Shown here: piece by piece, positions 56,807 to 64,000 of the stretch
Position numbering within the stretch: position 1 is the first letter of the stretch
How the letters are laid out: each line of letters opens with the position of its first letter
Assembly: GCA_034359265.1 (NCBI GenBank)
Contig: CP136897.1
Span: 21,818,001 to 21,882,000 of the forward strand
Reading direction: 5' to 3'
DNA length: 64,000 bases
From: Canna indica
Taxonomy: Eukaryota > Streptophyta > Magnoliopsida > Zingiberales > Cannaceae
The notes under the pieces: generated by a model
What the model was told of the DNA's origin: nothing
The model's database searches: none
Seen by the model: the letters and a program-made list of their open reading frames with translations, nothing else
Program-made: the position numbers and the translations under genes

Positions 56807-57984
56807 TATCTTCGAGCCAAACAAGAAGGTCCACTCTAACAAAGAAGTTTATTCAAATGTCACAATTGTTTTAGACATTTTTGCTAAGCAGTAGAGCTTT
56901 AGTCATTGTTTAATTATTAATCTTACTCAACATATCACACAATATATGAATGACTACATGTTTTGGTATCTGAAAGACTTCTATAGTCCGGAGGAAAACT
57001 TCTTGATTTTATTTCTTTACAGCGGCCATTATATGGTTCATAATTTACGTTTCTATAATGCATCCGTTTATTGTTTTACATTCTACATTCTGTTGGTCAT
57101 TTTTTTCTGGCATCATGAAGTTCAAGTTCATGGAAATGCAATGAGATTTCTTGTGTGAGCTGTTTGATTCCACATTACATTGTGTGAATGTAAATCTTAA
57201 TATTATGTTAGAGTTTACTTCGAGGAAATTCCTATTTGTAGCGAGGTATGTATGAATTGGTTTTTTCGATATTGGAGAGCAGGGAAGATTCCATCTGTAT
57301 TGTGGATATTATCAACTAAATTGATGAATTAGAAGAATGGAAATAAGAATAGCTACGTTGAACTGTTTTAGCAGGAATAATAAAGCGGGCGAAAATCAAT
57401 AAAACTATGTGAACAAAAATGTAAATAGGAACAAAGTTCAATTCGATCTAGAAAAAATGTTAAGGAAAATTTCTTTATTCAGTTGGAATAAATTACAATT
57501 ATTATTTTCTTGGCCAACATTGCACCTAACGAAAAAAACAAAGAAAGGAGAAAAGGCTATTGCAAAATATTCAATCTACCATCTTTATTTGACTACCATT
57601 GCTTGATTATAACTGTTCTGCATCATGAAAATTTGCAAATTTCACCATCACAACGGATTTGATCTCACGGAGACAAGTTAATTTGTATCAGATGCTGTCG
57701 TTGAAAATATTCTTGATTACAACTAACTAACTATGATCAAATGAGGTATAGAAATGGCAGAACTACCAAATCGCAATTAAGTGAGATGTTAACTTTTGCA
57801 CGACACTGTAAAAAAACGAACGAACCATGCAATAATGACTTTACATTCTATGACTGCATCACTGTAATTCTCTGACAATTGATCATGATCCAAAAATTCC
57901 TTCCATTGAATAGTAGACCTTCAAGACTTAGTCCTCCCCAAACTACTTACTGCAATGCAGTCAATAGGTGGTTTTGCGTCAAGT
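56807..57984. other. Intergenic, convergent 3' flanks
   Basis: Contains the 3' UTR of the RHM-like gene (plus) and, at its right edge, that of the ERD2 gene (minus). No further gene is seen. Confidence 0.6.
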
Positions 57985-60900
57985 TCAAGCAGGAAGTTGA
58001 AGCTTCGCATTGTTTTTCCAGCTGCAAAAACAAAACCATACATATATATGTAACTTTTTTCCACTTCATTGATCCAAAATATGGTAAAAAATTATCAACA
58101 TTGATAACCTTATGAAGTAATAGTAAAAGAAGTCAGCATAAAGCGCTGTCTGGACGATGCCTGCAATCCAAGCTGTAGAAGGCAAATGAATTAGGGAAAA
58201 TATTTTTTGCTGATACTATTAAACATATCAAACTACAATATCAGCTGCTTACTTATCCAAGCACTGTAATGCGGCTCTGTGACATAGCGATATATCCAGT
58301 TGAAAATGTAGAATGCACGATACGCCCTGAAGAACAAGGTTCAAGGGGAAATTATAAGTATGCATTAATTAGAATGCTTACCATGGAAAAATAATGGATT
58401 AAACCAGGGTATTTAAAACAACAGATGAAGCATGATCATGTTTTCTATGAAATCTCAGAGGTCCATGATAGAGAAAAAGAAAACATAATTAGGAAACTAT
58501 ATGGCCTGTAATTAACTACATAAAAACAGTTTATTAAAATCCTCCAAATACATATCTAAGTTGAGACAAATTCTCGAGATATCAACATTTAGATGTTAGG
58601 GACCATCAAAGTTTTGTCTTAAAAATAATACATTTTCAAGTATTCTTCCAAATATTATGCATAAATATGACTCAATCTCTTCCAAGTATTCTTCCAGAGA
58701 GCACCAACAAATAGATTGAAGCATGTATCTAGTTCCTATTGGAGGTGCAAGAGCTCAAAAATTTTGGATGAACTCAAATTAAAATAATTAGTCAATATCA
58801 ACCTGAAAAGCCTTCATGATTTGGTGAATGAATACCAGATCCACAGTGATATTTTCAAAAGGTTAACAGCTCAATGGGAAAATCCAGGCAACAATAAGAA
58901 AAAGGAAAATCTAGATAAATTACTTGTCTAAATAATGACAAGTGAAATAATAGTCTTCTGCTCAAGGTAACGATTAAAGAGGAATAAAACATATTTAAAA
59001 AGTTATTATTAAATGCTACAAATAATTTATCCAAATGCAGGATGACCCAGCCAATTGATCTTAACTAGCTTTCTATCACAGAAAAAAAAGTTTCATTTAA
59101 GAGTATAGATTAAATAATGTTCTATAAGGAAATCAGCATGAGTAGATTACATTAACCTAAAAAATGTCACAGTCCAATGCAGGATGACACCACATAGACT
59201 ATTATTTGCCTACAGATCAATAAATTTGTATGGCAATTTAACTTTATTTCAAGACCTTTCGACTCATGAGTCATGACCTATATCCCAGTCCTAAAAGGCA
59301 TTGCATCTCCTTATTAAGTAGATTTCAGTCAATATTTTCCTGAAGGAGCTTTGAACAAGGACAACAGATTATATAGTGGATATAGATAAATTTGATTGGA
59401 TGACCAACTTCCCCAAAAGCTTAAGCTGTTAAGAAAAAGACCAATATATGCAATTGATATACTTAACAAATATACTTAAGGCACTTGCCTGATCAAGAAT
59501 AAGGAACATAGATAGATACATACAGACAAGTTCAATATAATCTCCTTATCAATCAAGTTACACATAACCTTTTCTCTGAAACAAAGAATATGAATAGTAG
59601 AACTTGTTAAAAACAAATCAAGGGGAGGATATCAGAGTAATACCCTAAGAAGAGGACATATTGGCCAGTCAAGTTGTCTACATTTCCACTCCTCTGAAGC
59701 AAAACCAATTGAGGAAGAATTGCAACAGCTTCTAAAAATATGGAAAACGCCCAAAACACCTACAATTGACCACTTGCTGCAACATTTAAAAAGAAAAGTA
59801 CATCTAACAGCAGAAATAGAACAAAGATCCATACAAGTAAAACATCATAATAAATACGGCTGTCCGTTCTTTTTTCTTTACCCAAACTTCAACCCAAACC
59901 CGAACCGAATAATTCCTAACCCGATTTAACCCGAAAACCGAAATTTTAATTAATTCGGTTAAAAATTAAAAACAATTGCTTAATACCTAATTACTTACCT
60001 GGGTTAAAAATTAAAAAGAATATTATTTTTTTAATTAATTCGGTTTTCGGTTCGGGTCGGGAACTTCCGGGAACCGAATCCGAACCGAAATCCAAATTTC
60101 GGTTCGGTTCGGATCAAAGACCCGAACCTACAACCGCTGAAACTGAACCGAACCGAAAAAATTGGTTCGGTTTTTCGGTTCGGTTCGGTGTGAACCGAAC
60201 AATGGACACCCCTAATAATAAAGCCTAATCTTACTGCCTAATTAGTTCCATACTGTTCTTTTTTTGTTGGAAGAAAAATGATTTTAAGAAAATTAAGATG
60301 TTATTCCATTACAAATAAATGTACATTATTTGGATCATCAGGGAAAGGTAATAAGTTTCCGTTTCAGATTTGAGCATTTGGAGTATGGAGGAAAAGAAAA
60401 GTTATATCCTTGAGGAATAACAGGAAGTAGTGATCTTTAGAAATTCTCTCTTTCCCAAAATAATATGTAAAATGAAAAGTTGTTTTCCTAGAAAGTTCTG
60501 AGACCAAGTATCCAGATCTTTTTGTTTCTATAAGTGAATCAAACACTGAAAAGGAAATTCAGAGAATTGTTACCAAGGAATTATCTCTATTAACATAGAC
60601 ACCCTTAGTGCTTAACTATTCAGCTGAGGAATGATATTTGAGAAAATAAAAATAAACTGATAACATTGTAAACTTGTAATAGAAATGGCAAAATAATAAG
60701 ATATGGTTTCTGTAAATCTGGTAATCAAGTTGTTAAGCCAAGCTTTTTCTGGCTTATCTAAATTGTGGTAGGTATCTTCAGTGACAGAACCTGTGCCCAA
60801 GGGATGGAACATAAACATTAATTGGACATACAAAAAACCATGTTTTATCAATGACTAGGGGACCAAAAAGTAGCTAAAGATTTTAGTGTGCTTTGCCAAG

Positions 60901-63900
60901 ACGACCTTGCCAGGACTGTCTATGCAATAACTATACCTCATCCAAGATAATACCTCTGAAACTGCTTATCATAATCCTATCTGTCATTCTGTCCTACGAG
61001 AGTTTTCATGATTTATGGATGAACAAATGGATCACAATGCACTGGCTCATTATATGAACCAATTTACTATAGTTGCAATCGTCCAGAGCAAAGATTACTT
61101 CTTGTTGTGAGTTAAGCTTGGAAAGAAGGGTATTCAAAGTTGTAGAGATATAGTTGAAACTTTGATATATATGGATTTCAGTGCAGGAAATGCAAGAAAC
61201 AATCAAACACCACAGAGTGGAGTGGAGTGAAGTCAAGTGGAGTTGCTTACTTGACAAAGAACAGACAAAATTTATGTGGGCTGCAACTTGACCAGCATAG
61301 CCAAAAAATTGAGGAATTGCCTGTCTTTTGGTTCAGTGGCATTAAGATGGAAAGGCAGAGTAGATAATGATTAAATCACATAATTAAGGCCTAAAACTTG
61401 ACCATGATATTGTGGACAAGGTTCAAGTTTGGACATGATTTACACTAGTTGACATTGAATAGACAAGATCAGTTAGATTAAAAAAAAAACTTGAGAGCCT
61501 TATAGTACAGTTGTCTTTGAATCACATTTGCTCCAAAAGTTTTATTGTCTGTTTCAAGACATTTAAAATTAGGTTTGGATCAACTAGAATGTGATTATTG
61601 GTCTATTTGAAGTAGTGCCAAATCCTAACAGGGAAATAAAAGTGATCAGCTGGTCTTGTCTTTCTTTCCATATAGATGGATGCTTTTTGATTTGAGACAT
61701 TGCTTAAGTGTGCTAAACACACTAAAACATCCATAGGAGAGAATTCAGCTAGAATTTTTGCAAAGAGATCATAATGCTATAAGAAAATGAAGACACGTTG
61801 GAAGTTGGAACAAACACTACAAACCTAGTATGAGTAAAATAAGGCTGCGAATATGATTAAAGACAAAAATACTGTTAGGTGTTTAGCATTACCACACTAC
61901 CTAGTTGTTGAGTCAAGGGTTTGAGTTTTGAAACAGACTACATGAACTTCCTCTTATAAGATTAAATATTTTTCTCTAACTAATATATATTGATACTACC
62001 CTTTTTCTCCTCTCCTTGCACACTCTTACACCAACATGGCCATTATTGCTGGTCCAAACATTCTAACTGTATATGCCTATTTTTTCTCCAGTGGTTTCTT
62101 ATTTTCAGCCAAATCTATTTAACATCTGTCAAAGCGATCTTCTACATAGACTATGACCAAACAGTGTTAGAAACAAAAAACATAGCTTCTGATATGCAAA
62201 TGTGAAATTCTACGAGTATTTTAAGCGATGGTGAAATCAATTCTAAATGAACAAATGCAACAAGGCGTCCCATATACAAGATCACCCATGGGAGGTAATA
62301 AAAATTTAAAATAAAGGGAAAAAAAATAAGATAGCTGATTACTCTCCTATACCAATGTAATTGTTCAGTACATATGTAACATGGATGTTTAATTATCATC
62401 CCCACGATGACCTATTGGTTATGATCATTATGCCATGATTAGGTTTGAAAAAAAATCAAGTTAAAACCTCGGGGTAGTCATGGTTCTGAAAATAGAAAAA
62501 GAAAATACACCAAAAGTTAGTAATACATATATGAGGGGTATGTCAGCAAGTTTACCCGCAACATGCAAAAGCTCAGGGCGTTTGCTCATATTGGAGCAAT
62601 ATCCATGGTATTTTTCCATCCATCTCAAAAACAGTATAATGGATCAAAAGATAAAACAGTCAATTAGAAAAACTAATGCTAAATCTAGTAGAGATAGCAG
62701 GAGTAAGGATCAAAAGAATTGTACCAAATGATAAATTGTAACTAACTAACTAACTATCAACATTCATCACTGTCATAACTGATAATTTATCCTATCATTG
62801 ACCAAAGATTCCAATACCCTAGTTGGAGTGCCTTGTTTGCATCGTAATTGAATATTACATCTAAACTGAGCATAGTGCACCTATTTACGCATAGGTGGAA
62901 GGATCAATCTTGTACCAATAGAGAATGAGTTAAACATATATTTGGAAATCTCATTCTTCTACAACTTCATTCAAACCACTTCTCTAGGGAAAAGAATCTT
63001 CAATCCATAACAGGAAAGAGCCCTTGATAATTTCAACTCTAAATGGAAAGAACTGCATTGAAAATATTCTGCATTCTAACTACTGAAAAGTCCATCCATT
63101 GAAGAACAAAAGTTAAATAGGTAATGCACAATAATATTCCCAACTTGAAGGTGTCAAAACAAAACCAAGACAATAAACAGATCATTTTTTCCTGAGAGAC
63201 CGAAAGGAAATATTTTTACACTGATACTTTATTAGATCTAGATAAAGCAGTTGAAACCTCATAAGGAATGTTGACAAATGACGAGCCACAACTCCGCACA
63301 TGCAGACTAGTGCAAGCAGTTCTCGTTCCCCATAAATAACTCATCAAATTATCAGCTCAAAAGCATGAAACGGTGACAATTTTAGAAAACTTCGAGCCAT
63401 ATGACCTAATGGAAACAACCGAATGAAATGACATGAGTCAGATTAATGATCGCACAGAAGTACCTCGCGGATCGTGAACTTGTCATGGAAGAGCAGCGCG
63501 AGAACAAAGCTACCGCCAATGAGGATGTAATGCCGAAATGTATCCTGATCCCTGTCGTAGGTTCGCCGTACCAAGGGGTGGCGCCTCATGCACCAAACAA
63601 TGGCGAACGAGCTGGTGATGAAGACGATCTTCATCAGGGTGTTGTACATCGACACGACGTAGGTGAAGAGATCCAGGTACCGGGTCAAGAACACCAGCGC
63701 GTACAGCTCCTGCGTCTTGAGCGAGATTCCTAGAACCACGAAATGCCCATAATATCAGAGCGTGAAGTGGGGGGGGTGGGGGGGGGGGGGAGGAGGGGGG
63801 CGAGATTCAGGGGGACGAGTGTTGGAGTTGGGAGGGGAACCTGAGCAAGACTTGGTGGCGTAGATCTTGAGTAGGAGGACGAGGACGCTGAAAAGGTGCG

Positions 63901-63931
63901 ACATATCGCCGGCGAGCCGGAAGGCGTTCAT
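57985..63931 (-). CDS. ERD2: ER lumen protein-retaining receptor (ERD2/KDEL receptor), 215 aa, six exons
   Basis: Exons in order of transcription: 63931-63841, 63729-63464, 59759-59644, 58326-58253, 58172-58109 and 58021-57985. All junctions are GT-AG and phases close to exactly 215 codons plus TGA, the usual ERD2 length. Motifs: MNAFRLAGDMSHLFSVLVLL, IYATKSCSGISLKTQELYAL, FLTRYLDLFTYVVSMYN, LVLLQRSGNVDNLTGQYVLF, AYRAFYIFNWIYRYVTEPHY and the end ALYADFFYYYF...KLQLPA. The protein is a seven-helix Golgi/ER membrane receptor that binds HDEL/KDEL ligands and returns them to the ER. Intron 2 (3.7 kb) holds an hAT-like MITE; intron 1 is short with a C-tract. The acceptor chosen for exon 5 (after CTACAG) keeps the family length; a second AG 12 nt on would shorten it. 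Confidence 0.95.
59855..60214. mobile_element. hAT-like MITE (ggttcggttcgg-word family) in ERD2 intron 2
   Basis: Starts TACGGCTGTCCGTTC and ends AACAATGGACACCCCTA, with a perfect 8-bp duplication ATAATAAA (59847-59854, 60215-60222). The interior is AACCGAACC/GGTTCGGTTCGG words in both orientations. It lies about 95 bp upstream (in transcription) of exon 3. Confidence 0.88.
60223..63463. other. Remainder of ERD2 intron 2
   Basis: AT-rich intronic DNA without coding potential on either strand. No complete repeat was recognised, although its size suggests old insertions. Confidence 0.6.
63767..63801. repeat. Poly-G run in ERD2 intron 1
   Basis: About 35 bases that are almost all G on the plus strand, broken by single T or A. 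In the transcript it is a C-tract inside the 111-nt first intron, upstream of the 3' splice site. Confidence 0.9.
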
Positions 63932-64000
63932 GGCGGAAGCGGAGAAGGGGATGCAGACGGTGAGACTGTTGTCGCCGGTGGATTATTTTTAGGGTTTAGG
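63932..64000 (-). promoter_or_regulatory. 5' UTR/promoter-proximal region of ERD2 (cut by the window)
   Basis: Contains a telo-box in plus orientation as TAGGGTTTA near 63990, that is AAACCCTA on the transcribed strand. The promoter itself lies beyond the window. Confidence 0.5.

Noticed and set aside
1..64000. CRISPR arrays, bacterial operons, tRNA or rRNA genes, organellar DNA
   Set aside because: Nothing of these kinds was found; all genic evidence is nuclear plant type, and the tRNA-like boxes at 53518-53610 belong to a SINE.

Overview
This is nuclear DNA from a flowering plant, most likely a monocot outside the grasses. The evidence is spliceosomal introns, TATA, Site II and telo-box promoter motifs, GC-rich coding exons in an AT-rich background, and a dense load of plant DNA transposons, LTR elements, LINEs and SINEs. 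The species call is inference.

Genes that look intact: (1) an intronless VQ-motif protein, minus strand, 10742-11404; (2) a box C/D snoRNA at 15422-15511 whose guide matches 5.8S rRNA at A47, behind a Site II/telo-box/TATA promoter; (3) a three-exon PROTODERMAL FACTOR 1-like gene, 22503-23401; (4) a dehydratase-only relative of the RHM UDP-rhamnose synthases, 55643-56806, with a TATA box and a leader intron; (5) a six-exon ERD2/KDEL receptor, minus strand, 57985-63931.

The rest is repeats. Positions 1-4165 are an AT-rich imperfect foldback. Positions 4189-16879 are intergenic DNA with small TEs around the VQ and snoRNA genes. Positions 16880-22087 hold a TIR element full of short GC-rich tandem repeats, a decayed LINE, and a Pack-MULE carrying the start of a cytokinin oxidase gene just upstream of the PDF1-like gene.

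Positions 24600-53460 are a nested transposon stack built on two copies of a broken GH1 beta-glucosidase first exon (copy A 26316-33851, copy B 38975-39203, both minus strand, sharing one nonsense codon). Copy A is split by a 7.3-kb CACTA element (CACTA-1, TSD CTA). Between the copies lies a truncated copia element holding a 2.5-kb solo LTR (TSD CATCT). Copy B and its flank carry a 2.35-kb deleted CACTA (CACTA-2) and a 10.4-kb MULE (9-bp TSD). That MULE contains a reverse-oriented CACTA (CACTA-3, TSD TAA), which contains a 1.4-kb Pack-MULE with cytochrome P450 and UGT78-like fragments. Each copy supplies the empty site for insertions in the other, so the order of events can be read from the sequence.

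The observations most worth a second look are a long foldback conserved between two diverged CACTA copies just upstream of the transposase, the Pack-MULEs with captured plant gene fragments, the dehydratase-only RHM, and a group of small hAT-like elements with shared ends but unrelated word-repeat interiors.
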